From JAZQLP01 sp045629205 (GTDB taxonomy: Bacteria > Bacillota > Clostridia > Oscillospirales > UBA644), in the NCBI GenBank assembly GCA_045629205.1, contig JAZQQT010000167.1, positions 1-11,029 on the forward strand: 11,029 bases of DNA, in the 5' to 3' direction. The notes under the pieces were generated by a model. It saw only the letters and a program-made list of their open reading frames with translations. It did not search any database and had not been told where the DNA came from. Of the stretch, positions 1 to 6,358 are shown in pieces (positions within the stretch are counted from its first letter, which is position 1; every line of letters begins with the position of its first letter). Both the position numbers and the translations under genes were made by a program.

Positions 1-29
1 TCTTCCTAAGACCGCTTGGCCTCCGACTT
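1..29. other. Sequencing-adapter contamination at contig end
   Basis: Read on the minus strand, these 29 bases begin AAGTCGGAGGCC and end GGTCTTAGGAAGA. From memory this is the first 29 of 32 bases of the BGISEQ/MGISEQ (DNBSEQ) read-1 adapter. The join falls exactly where the ppdK reading frame leaves the conserved SVRSGARASMPGM motif: the family continues with a second Met-Asp, whereas here the frame turns into seven unrelated residues and a stop. An adapter read into the end of an assembled contig explains both facts. The bases are artificial and should be trimmed. The first one or two adapter bases could coincide with genomic sequence, so the boundary is certain only to within a couple of bases. 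Confidence 0.93.
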
Positions 30-338
30 CATACCAGGCATAGATGCACGTGCACCTGAACGAACTGAAACAAGAAGAGGATTTTTAAGATCACCAAACT
101 TCTTGCCATTGATTTGTTCCATTATTTTGACGCCTTCCATAGCCTGAGCCATGATTTCGTCATTGATTTTTCTTCCGTCCTCATAATACTGAGTGCAAGC
201 TTCAGTAGAAATTGTGAAGCCTTGGGGAACAGGAAGACCTATTTTGGTCATTTCTGCAAGATTAGCACCTTTACCACCGAGGAGCTCGCGCATTGAAGCA
301 TCGCCTTCAGAGAAAAGGTAAACATACTTTTTGCTCAT
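30..338 (-). CDS. ppdK: Pyruvate phosphate dikinase, N-terminal fragment (cut by contig end)
   Basis: Pyruvate, phosphate dikinase interconverts pyruvate + ATP + Pi and PEP + AMP + PPi in the cytoplasm; in anaerobic Firmicutes it commonly acts in PPi-linked glycolysis or gluconeogenesis. Only the first 103 of the usual roughly 875 residues are present. They belong to the N-terminal nucleotide-binding domain: LLGGKGANLAEM at residues 19-30, the typical GLPVPQGFTIST at 34-45, and the ATP-site segment SVRSGARASMPGM at 91-103. The ATG at 336-338 has a GGAGG Shine-Dalgarno at 346-350 with 7 bp spacing. The frame appears to run on to a TAG at 6-8, but the last seven codons are adapter sequence, so the gene is truncated by assembly and not frameshifted or degenerate. 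It is transcribed divergently from the HAD gene. Identity is secure; integrity of the rest of the gene cannot be judged. Confidence 0.95.
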
Positions 339-366
339 TTTTATTCCTCCAATAAGTTATCGATAA

Positions 367-395
367 ATTATATCATATTTAAAAAACTAAATCAA
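367..395 (-). promoter_or_regulatory. Promoter of ppdK
   Basis: On the minus strand a TATAAT -10 box lies at 367-372 and a TTGATT -35 box (4 of 6 to consensus) at 390-395, separated by exactly 17 bp. The predicted start of transcription is near 360, giving a leader of about 22 nt that holds the GGAGG ribosome site. The region is AT-rich, so chance -10 matches are expected; spacing and position make this one credible. Confidence 0.6.
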
Positions 396-424
396 CATTA
401 AATATCAAATTTTTTATTAAATAT

Positions 425-453
425 TTGACATTAGAAAAATATCAATGTATAAT
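425..453 (+). promoter_or_regulatory. Perfect consensus sigma-A promoter of the HAD-maf operon
   Basis: TTGACA at 425-430 and TATAAT at 448-453 are separated by 17 bp, an exact match to the housekeeping consensus in both boxes and in spacing. Transcription should begin near 459-461, only about 10 nt before the ATG at 470. The ribosome site GAGG (460-463) would then sit at the very 5' end of the mRNA. The same TTGACA also contains an in-frame TTG that could be mistaken for an upstream start codon. Confidence 0.85.
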
Positions 454-469
454 TTCATTGAGGTATATA

Positions 470-1108
470 ATGACAAAATTAATTTGGGATTTTAACGGAA
501 CAATACTTAATGATGTCGAGGCAGGATTTATAACCATAAATCAAATGTTGGAACAACGAAATAAACCTTGTTTAGAATCAACAGAAGCTTACAAAAAAAT
601 TTTTGGTTTTCCGATTATCAATTATTATAAACGTGCCGGATTTGACTTTCAAAATGAATCATATGATGAAATAGCACAGAGTTATATTCCGTTATACAAT
701 AAAAATGCAAGAGATGCAAAACTGGTTACAGGAATCACTAATCTATTTGATTGTTGCAATATGTTAAAATATGAAATGTTTATTTTATCGGCATGCGAAC
801 AAACAATGCTTGAAAATTATCTTAAAAGATATGAGATTTCAAACTATTTTAAAAAAGTGTATGGGATAGATAATCATCTTGCTGCCGGAAAATTTGATGC
901 GGCAAAAAATTTATTTAACGAAATCGGAAATAATAATACTGTTCTTATTGGAGATTCCGTTCACGATAAAGAAATCGCAGATAAATTTAATGTAAAATGC
1001 ATACTTGTATCATGGGGTCATGAAGATTTATACAGACTAAAAAAAGCAAATGACGTAGTTTGTAAAACAGTTGATGAGTTATTTGATTGTTTAAAGAAAG
1101 GAATTTGA
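470..1108 (+). CDS. HAD-superfamily hydrolase, phosphoglycolate-phosphatase-like, DxN variant
   Basis: This 212-residue HAD subfamily I phosphatase-like protein is probably cytosolic and its substrate is unknown. Motif I is DFNGT at 7-11, with nucleophile Asp7, but Asn9 stands where most HAD phosphatases have the second (acid/base) Asp. Motif II Ser107 is in FILSA, motif III Lys141 in AAGKFDAA, and motif IV is GDSVHD at 161-166 with acidic residues Asp162 and Asp166. The helical stretch at about 15-90 fits a C1 cap. I chose the ATG at 470 because it has GAGG at 460-463 and puts motif I at the usual place; an upstream in-frame TTG at 425 lies inside the promoter and cannot be transcribed from it. 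The gene is first of a two-gene operon with maf, 6 bp apart. Gph, PpaX or beta-phosphoglucomutase-like roles are possible; the sequence does not decide. Confidence 0.87.
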   Translation: MTKLIWDFNGTILNDVEAGFITINQMLEQRNKPCLESTEAYKKIFGFPIINYYKRAGFDFQNESYDEIAQSYIPLYNKNARDAKLVTGITNLFDCCNMLKYEMFILSACEQTMLENYLKRYEISNYFKKVYGIDNHLAAGKFDAAKNLFNEIGNNNTVLIGDSVHDKEIADKFNVKCILVSWGHEDLYRLKKANDVVCKTVDELFDCLKKGI

Positions 1109-1114
1109 TTTAAC

Positions 1115-1669
1115 ATGTTAATTTTGGCATCGTCATCTCCTCGCAGAAAAATACTTCTGAAGCGAATTGTTGATAATTTTACAATTATACCATCAAATAC
1201 CGAAGAATATGTGCCCGAAGATACTCCGATAGATAAAATTCCGCTCATACTTTCAGAGCAAAAAGCAAAATCTGTTTTTTATGATAATTCAAATGAAACT
1301 GTTATAGGCAGCGATACTATTGTCACAATAAATAATAAAGTTATTTATAAACCAAAAGATATTAACCAAGAAATAGAGATACTACATACACTCTCAAATA
1401 ATGAAAATCTGGTTATCACCGGCGTAACAATCATCAATAAAAACAAAAAAGTTTCTTACATTGAAAAATCAAAAGTATATTTTCGAGAATTATCCGATGA
1501 GGAAATTATTTGGTATGCACATACGGATGAGCCATATGATAAATCCGGCGGATATGCCGTCCAGGGAATCGCATCAAGATTTGTAAAAGAAATAAAAGGC
1601 GAACCGGAAAATATTATAGGATTACCTTTAATAAGATTAAAAAAAGAATTACAAAACTTTAACTACTAA
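1115..1669 (+). CDS. maf: Maf-family nucleoside triphosphate pyrophosphatase
   Basis: Maf proteins hydrolyse non-canonical or modified nucleoside triphosphates (and dTTP/UTP in the YhdE branch) to the monophosphate and PPi, and are linked to septum inhibition in Bacillus. The protein has 184 residues, close to the normal 185-200. It shows the family signature LASSSPRRKILL at 4-15, the conserved lysine region EQKAKSV at 48-54, GSDTIV with the catalytic-type Asp67 at 65-70, DEPYDKSGGYAVQG at 138-151, and the closing IIGLPLIRL at 167-175. The ATG at 1115 is preceded by AGAAAGGA at 1095-1102, which lies inside the end of the HAD gene with a rather long 12-nt spacing. It is co-transcribed with the HAD gene. 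Family assignment is firm; choosing between the dTTP/UTP and 7-methyl-GTP branches is not safe by eye. Confidence 0.93.
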   Translation: MLILASSSPRRKILLKRIVDNFTIIPSNTEEYVPEDTPIDKIPLILSEQKAKSVFYDNSNETVIGSDTIVTINNKVIYKPKDINQEIEILHTLSNNENLVITGVTIINKNKKVSYIEKSKVYFRELSDEEIIWYAHTDEPYDKSGGYAVQGIASRFVKEIKGEPENIIGLPLIRLKKELQNFNY

Positions 1670-1685
1670 TAAATCAACAAACGAT

Positions 1686-1724
1686 AAAAAAGAGCTCCAA
1701 AAGTCAAATACTTTTGGAGTTCTT
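1686..1724. terminator. Terminator hairpin shared by converging maf and pepF transcripts
   Basis: The arms CTCCAAAAG (1695-1703) and CTTTTGGAG (1711-1719) form a 9-bp perfect stem around a 7-nt loop, and three or four further base pairs extend it outward to 1691/1723 (or 1690/1724) past one imperfect position. Read on the minus strand the stem ends in CTC followed by six T, a good intrinsic terminator for the pot-pepF operon. Read on the plus strand it is followed by TTCTTAAT, a weaker U-tract that could still end the HAD-maf transcript. It occupies most of the 78-bp gap between the two converging genes. Confidence 0.85.
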
Positions 1725-1747
1725 AATACAAGCACAAAATTTAAAAT

Positions 1748-3529
1748 TCAAAAAATAATTTCTTCCATTTCATTCAATAAAGAATCAAATCTGTCTAAAG
1801 CCTTATCAATTGGATCCGATGATTCCATATTTACTCCGGCTTGCCGAAGTAACGATACCGGATCTTTCAAACATCCGGATGAAAGGAACTGCAGATAAGA
1901 ATTAACAGCATTAATTCCTTCATTTAAAACTTTTTCCGACAAAGCTAATGCAGCAGAAAATCCGGTAGCATATTGATATACATAATAATTCATAAAAAAA
2001 TGAGGAATACGTTCCCATTCATATGATATTTCTTCATCACATATAATATCATCGCCATAATACTTTTTATTAAGCTGAAAATAATAATCAGTTAATAAAT
2101 CAGCAGTCAAAGTCTCCCCTGCTTCACATTTTTCATTAATAAATAATTCAAATTCAGCAAACATAGTTTGCCTGAACAAAGTTCCTTTAAACTGTTCCAG
2201 AAAATGGTTTATTATATATGCCTTCTGCTTCTTATCTACAGTATTTTTCAGTAAATAATCAGTTAATAGAGATTCATTAAATGTTGATGCAACTTCAGCA
2301 ACAAATATCACATAATCGGAATATATTCCGGATTGATGCATATTGGATAAATAAGAATGAATCGCATGTCCCATCTCATGAATCAATGTAAAGACAGAAT
2401 CAAGCGTACCTGTAAAATTTAAAAGAACATAAGGATGAACGGGCGTACCGCAAGAATAAGCACCGCTTCGTTTACCTTCATTTTCATAAACATCAATCCA
2501 TCTGTTATCAAAGCCCATTTGTATTATTTTGCAATACTCATCACCTAAAGGCGAAAGTGCTTTTATAACAAGATCTTTAGCTTCATCAAATGAAAAATGA
2601 ATATCAACATCACTTACCATCGGAACATATATATCATAGAAATGCAGTTCATCTAAAGCAAGAATTTTTTTACGTAAACTGATATATTTATGTAATGACG
2701 GCAAATGATTGTTAACTGCTTTTATAAGATTATTATAAACATCAACCGGAACTTCATTATTGAACAAAGCACGATCGATATTTGATCCAAATCCCCTTAC
2801 TTTTGAATAAAAACGTTGTTGCTTGATTTGTGCATCAAACATTGCGGCAATCGTATTCTTAAATCCGGAATATGTTGAATATACAGATTTAAAAGCTTGT
2901 TCGCGGATAATTCTGTCTTTTGATTCCAAATTTTTAATAAATGAACCGCTTGTAACAGAAAGAAATTGGCCATCAGCCCCAACTATATCCGGGAATTTCA
3001 TATCCGCATTAGTAAAAATCGAATAAACAGACCGAACAGCTGATGAAATATCGCCGGTTTTAGCTAAAATATTTTCTTCTATTTCAGAAAGAGTATATGG
3101 CTTAAAAGCACGCCGTTTATCAATTGCTCGTTTAAAATACTTAAGATCAGGGCAATCCAAATAAAAATTATTTAAAACATCCTCGGAAATCGAAACTATT
3201 TCCGGAGTTTCAAATGAAGTTTTAGTCGAAAAAGATGTTAACGCAGACATAATTTTGCCTTTATAACCCACATATTTTGAGTTACCGAGATCCTCGTCTG
3301 CTTTTAACATTGCATAACAATATATCTTTTCTAATTCTTTGTTTATTTCTTCACTTCTTTTTAAATATAGAAATAAAGCATTTGCATCCTTTGAGATTTT
3401 CCCCGCATATAATGCAAGTTCATCAGCATACATGTCAACAGACAAAAGTGCCTTTTCCCATTCGGCATCAGATGGAAACAAATCTTCTGTTGCCCATGTA
3501 TTTTCTTTTAAGACTTCATTTCTTTTCAT
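1748..3529 (-). CDS. pepF: Oligoendopeptidase F (M3B zinc metallopeptidase)
   Basis: PepF is a cytosolic thimet-type zinc endopeptidase that cuts short oligopeptides of roughly 7-17 residues. The 593-residue length matches the family (about 600). The N-terminal half (about 1-200) is the helical domain that restricts substrate size. The catalytic M3 domain carries the zinc site HEMGH at 384-388 (ligands His384 and His388, catalytic Glu385) and the third ligand Glu412 in FVAEVASTFNE, 28 residues after the first His. The conserved RIPHFFMNYYVYQYATG segment lies at about 507-523. There is no signal peptide. The ATG at 3527-3529 lies 7 bp after the potD stop, and the Shine-Dalgarno is poor (TTGAG overlapping the potD stop), suggesting translational coupling. 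It is the last gene of the polyamine-transport operon, followed by a terminator. No defects are seen. Confidence 0.96.
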   Translation of the reverse strand: MKRNEVLKENTWATEDLFPSDAEWEKALLSVDMYADELALYAGKISKDANALFLYLKRSEEINKELEKIYCYAMLKADEDLGNSKYVGYKGKIMSALTSFSTKTSFETPEIVSISEDVLNNFYLDCPDLKYFKRAIDKRRAFKPYTLSEIEENILAKTGDISSAVRSVYSIFTNADMKFPDIVGADGQFLSVTSGSFIKNLESKDRIIREQAFKSVYSTYSGFKNTIAAMFDAQIKQQRFYSKVRGFGSNIDRALFNNEVPVDVYNNLIKAVNNHLPSLHKYISLRKKILALDELHFYDIYVPMVSDVDIHFSFDEAKDLVIKALSPLGDEYCKIIQMGFDNRWIDVYENEGKRSGAYSCGTPVHPYVLLNFTGTLDSVFTLIHEMGHAIHSYLSNMHQSGIYSDYVIFVAEVASTFNESLLTDYLLKNTVDKKQKAYIINHFLEQFKGTLFRQTMFAEFELFINEKCEAGETLTADLLTDYYFQLNKKYYGDDIICDEEISYEWERIPHFFMNYYVYQYATGFSAALALSEKVLNEGINAVNSYLQFLSSGCLKDPVSLLRQAGVNMESSDPIDKALDRFDSLLNEMEEIIF

Positions 3530-3536
3530 AATAAAC

Positions 3537-4658
3537 TCAATCTATTAAATACTGTTCCCACAATTGTGTAATGTAAGCTAATGTTTCCGAATCAAGATTT
3601 CTATATGCAAATTTATCATAATTATTTGCGAAATCAAAATCTGATGGATACAGAACATCATATGCCTCAGCTATATCTTCTTTATAAGTTTCATTCTCAT
3701 ACACAACTTTGTTAGGAGTTGCATAATATGTTGTTTCCGCATTCGCAATCGCAGGTTCCTCAGAAAGCATAAAGTTTATATATCTTTCAGCCAATTCTTT
3801 ATTTTTACAGCATTTCGGAATACAGAAAGAATCAACATAGAGATTGGTATATATTTCACCGTCAATACGCGGATAATAAAACTGTAAATCAATACCATCT
3901 GTTTGTTCATCAGCCATCGTGAAATAATCACCGGCGTAATAGCAACCTATAGCAGCTTCGCCAATTTCCATATCATTAAAGATTTCATCCATAACATTAC
4001 CTTTAATAATAGGTTTCTGCAGACAAAGCTCATCATATGCTTTATCCCATTCGGATTTATCAGTTGTATTTACGCTAATTTTGTTTTTATACATAGCAGT
4101 TCCAAAAGCATCACGCGAATTATTGAACTGCAGAATCTGGTCTTTGTATTTTTCATTCCAAAGCAAGTCCCAAGATCCGGTATCTGCTTCGTCAACAATA
4201 TTGGCATCATATATAACCCCAACCATACCATATGCGTAAGGAACCGTATATTTATTATCAGGATCAAAATACAGATTTTTAAAATCATCAGGAATATTTG
4301 TTGAATAATTAGGAATGTTATTAAAATCCAATTCAAGCAACATATCTTTATTAATAAAGTATTCAATCATGTAATCAGACGGAATAATTACATCATAAGA
4401 AATTGCATTTGAATCCAATTTACTTCTAAGCGATTCATTGGAATCGAATGTATCATAATTTACCTTAACTTTTACACCGTATTCTTGTAAATACCATTCT
4501 TCAAATGCTTTATTTACATTAAGTGAGCCTTCTTCGCCAAGAGACATATATTCGCCCCAATTGTAAACGTTAAGAACGGCATCATAAGAAGTTGAGCAAG
4601 AAGATAAAACAGGAACAACAAGCAAAAAACAAATTAAAAGAGTAATCAATTTACGCAT
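3537..4658 (-). CDS. potD: Spermidine/putrescine-binding lipoprotein PotD
   Basis: This is the extracellular substrate-binding lipoprotein of the polyamine ABC importer, 373 residues. A lipoprotein signal peptide is clear: MRK, then a hydrophobic stretch at 4-18, then lipobox LSSC with lipidated Cys21. The mature part opens with VYNWGEYMS (31-39), the characteristic first strand of PotD/PotF. Aligned from memory to E. coli PotD, Trp34 and Tyr37 are kept, Asp257 corresponds to Asp276 and Glu171 to Asp183, while Trp229 and Trp255 become Tyr241 and Tyr274 and Asp168 becomes Asn180. Polyamine binding is therefore likely, but exact preference is open. It starts at 4656-4658 with AAGAAAGG at 4669-4676, inside the end of potC; the gap to potC is 6 bp. 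It is the fourth gene of the operon. Confidence 0.94.
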   Translation of the reverse strand: MRKLITLLICFLLVVPVLSSCSTSYDAVLNVYNWGEYMSLGEEGSLNVNKAFEEWYLQEYGVKVKVNYDTFDSNESLRSKLDSNAISYDVIIPSDYMIEYFINKDMLLELDFNNIPNYSTNIPDDFKNLYFDPDNKYTVPYAYGMVGVIYDANIVDEADTGSWDLLWNEKYKDQILQFNNSRDAFGTAMYKNKISVNTTDKSEWDKAYDELCLQKPIIKGNVMDEIFNDMEIGEAAIGCYYAGDYFTMADEQTDGIDLQFYYPRIDGEIYTNLYVDSFCIPKCCKNKELAERYINFMLSEEPAIANAETTYYATPNKVVYENETYKEDIAEAYDVLYPSDFDFANNYDKFAYRNLDSETLAYITQLWEQYLID

Positions 4659-4664
4659 TTTAAT

Positions 4665-5495
4665 TTAACCTTTCTTATTAAATAATTTATTTTTATCCTT
4701 ACCGGAAAAAAGAGATAAAACAATCAGTAACACAAATATAAATAAAAATATAATTGTAGCTAATGCATATATTTTAGGCTTAACGGTTTTCTTTGTCATA
4801 CTGTAAATTAAAATCGGTAATGTCTGAAAATCACTTCCTTTAGTAAAGTAACTAATCACAAAATCATCCAACGAAAGTGTAAAAGCCATTAGTAACCCGG
4901 TAAAAACTCCGGAAAGAATTTCAGGCAACTCAACCTTAATAAAAGATAATAACGGCGTACACCCTAAATCCAACGCTGCCTCAGGAATTGATTTATCCAT
5001 TTGGTTAAATTTGGGCAAAACAGAAAGAATCACATACGGAAGTGAAAAAGTAATATGAGCAATTAACATTGTCCAGAAACTAAGATAATTATTAAATTTC
5101 AAAAATGATCCCACAAAAACAAAGAACAACATCAATGAAATACCAGTGATAATATCCGGATTCATTAATGGAATATCAGTAGCCAAAGTAAGTGAGGATT
5201 TCAAAATCTTATTTTTCATTCTAGACAAACCATACGCCGCCATCGTGCCTAAAATGGTAGACAAAACAGATGAAACAACAGCCAAAAAAACAGAATTTTT
5301 TAATGCGTTAATAATTGCTTCATCATTAAATAATTCAATATACCATTTAAAAGAAAAACCCTGCATAACAGCTGTACTGCTTCCGCTGTTAAACGAAAAT
5401 ATAATTAAAATAGTAATAGGCGCAAACAAAAAAACAAAAATAAGAATGATATATAGGATTGAAAAAGGACCATTTTTACTTATATCTTTCCTCAT
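4665..5495 (-). CDS. potC: Polyamine ABC transporter permease PotC
   Basis: This is one of the two membrane-spanning subunits of the spermidine/putrescine importer, 276 residues, binding-protein-dependent permease family. Six hydrophobic segments can be seen at about 11-33, 67-91, 105-130, 137-160, 193-215 and 243-264. The cytoplasmic EAA loop that docks on the ATPase is EAALDLGCTPLLSFIKVELP at 172-191. The characteristic LSLDDFVISYFTKG at 207-220 follows, as in PotC and PotI proteins. The start ATG overlaps the potB stop by 4 bp (ATGA), with GGAAGG about 10 bp upstream, so translation is coupled to potB. It ends in a lysine-rich tail. Length and topology are normal for the family. Confidence 0.95.
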   Translation of the reverse strand: MRKDISKNGPFSILYIILIFVFLFAPITILIIFSFNSGSSTAVMQGFSFKWYIELFNDEAIINALKNSVFLAVVSSVLSTILGTMAAYGLSRMKNKILKSSLTLATDIPLMNPDIITGISLMLFFVFVGSFLKFNNYLSFWTMLIAHITFSLPYVILSVLPKFNQMDKSIPEAALDLGCTPLLSFIKVELPEILSGVFTGLLMAFTLSLDDFVISYFTKGSDFQTLPILIYSMTKKTVKPKIYALATIIFLFIFVLLIVLSLFSGKDKNKLFNKKG

Positions 5496-6358
5496 GGCAT
5501 TATTCCTTCCTCAGCGTCATCTCCTGAAAATTTTCTTAATATAATCATGCCGATAAGAATAATGACCATCAAAACAAAAGAAATAGCTGCGGCCATATGA
5601 TTATTATTTGCATTATATTGTGTTTCAATAGCATCGCCAATCAAGTAAAACTTTCCGCCACCGAGTTTTTGCGAAATATAAAAAGTTGAAATCGACGGAA
5701 CAAATACCATTGTAATCCCGGATATAACACCCGGCATTGAAAGCGGTATAATCAATCTGCTTAATACGCCGACATGATTACATCCCAAATCTAACGCCGC
5801 TTCTACAAGTTTAAAATCCAGTTTACACAGAACAGAATAAATAGGCAGAATCATATACGGCAAAAAATCATAAACCATACCTAAGACAACTGCTCCTTCA
5901 TTATACATTAATTTTAAAGGAGCAAATCCCAGAAATCCCAAAAATGAATTAATAATACCTTTATCCTGTAAAATAACCTGCCATGCGTATGTTCGAATTA
6001 AAAAATTCATCCACATTGGAAACATTACAAATAAAATTAAAATTTTTTGCATTGAAGGCTTTGTTCTGTAAATAAAATAAGCAGCGGGAAAACCGATAAT
6101 CAAACAAATAAAAGTGGCATAAAAAGATAATTTTATTGATCTAACAAGAATTGAAAGATATTTTTCAGAAAAAAAATCTTTAAAATTTGCGATACTGAAA
6201 TTCATGTCATAATCAGTAAACGCATAAACAGCAATAAAAATAAGTGGGATAATAATAAATAATAAAGCCCAAATAATATGTGGAGCAGAACAAAAAACAG
6301 AAATTAATGTCGGTCTATGTTTAATTGTGTTTTTCACATTCAAGCCGCTATTCTTCAT
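5492..6358 (-). CDS. potB: Polyamine ABC transporter permease PotB
   Basis: This is the partner permease to PotC in the inner channel of the importer, 288 residues with the start chosen here. Hydrophobic segments lie at about 24-46, 75-97, 104-124, 155-177, 209-229 and 255-274. The EAA loop is EAALDLGCNHVGVLSRLIIP at 186-205. The frame is open upstream to an ATG at 6428-6430, but that would add 24 residues overlapping 83 bp of potA. The ATG at 6356-6358 has a strong AGAGGAGA ribosome site at 6365-6372, 7 nt away from its GGAG core, and gives a normal-length protein. It overlaps the end of potA by 11 bp and the start of potC by 4 bp, typical of stoichiometric co-expression of transporter subunits. 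Confidence 0.94.
   Translation of the reverse strand: MKNSGLNVKNTIKHRPTLISVFCSAPHIIWALLFIIIPLIFIAVYAFTDYDMNFSIANFKDFFSEKYLSILVRSIKLSFYATFICLIIGFPAAYFIYRTKPSMQKILILFVMFPMWMNFLIRTYAWQVILQDKGIINSFLGFLGFAPLKLMYNEGAVVLGMVYDFLPYMILPIYSVLCKLDFKLVEAALDLGCNHVGVLSRLIIPLSMPGVISGITMVFVPSISTFYISQKLGGGKFYLIGDAIETQYNANNNHMAAAISFVLMVIILIGMIILRKFSGDDAEEGIMP

Noticed and set aside
396..430. AT-rich inverted repeat between the divergent promoters as an operator
   Set aside because: The matching pieces are six A/T bases in a nearly pure AT region, which is expected by chance.
425..469. Upstream TTG start that would lengthen the HAD protein by 15 residues
   Set aside because: The TTG is part of the TTGACA -35 box and lies upstream of the predicted transcription start, and the ATG at 470 has GAGG at a good distance and places motif I at the usual N-terminal position.
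1018..1248. 76-codon minus-strand open frame across the HAD-maf junction
   Set aside because: Both genes beneath it are well-supported families on the other strand; no ribosome site or recognisable motif supports it.
3903..4304. 133-codon plus-strand open frame opposite potD
   Set aside because: It lies wholly antisense to a clear potD, has no ribosome site I can see, and is rich in Ile/Phe as expected from reading AT-rich coding DNA backwards.
5146..5544. 132-codon plus-strand open frame opposite potC and the end of potB
   Set aside because: It is antisense to conserved permease motifs, has no family features, and is a compositional shadow.
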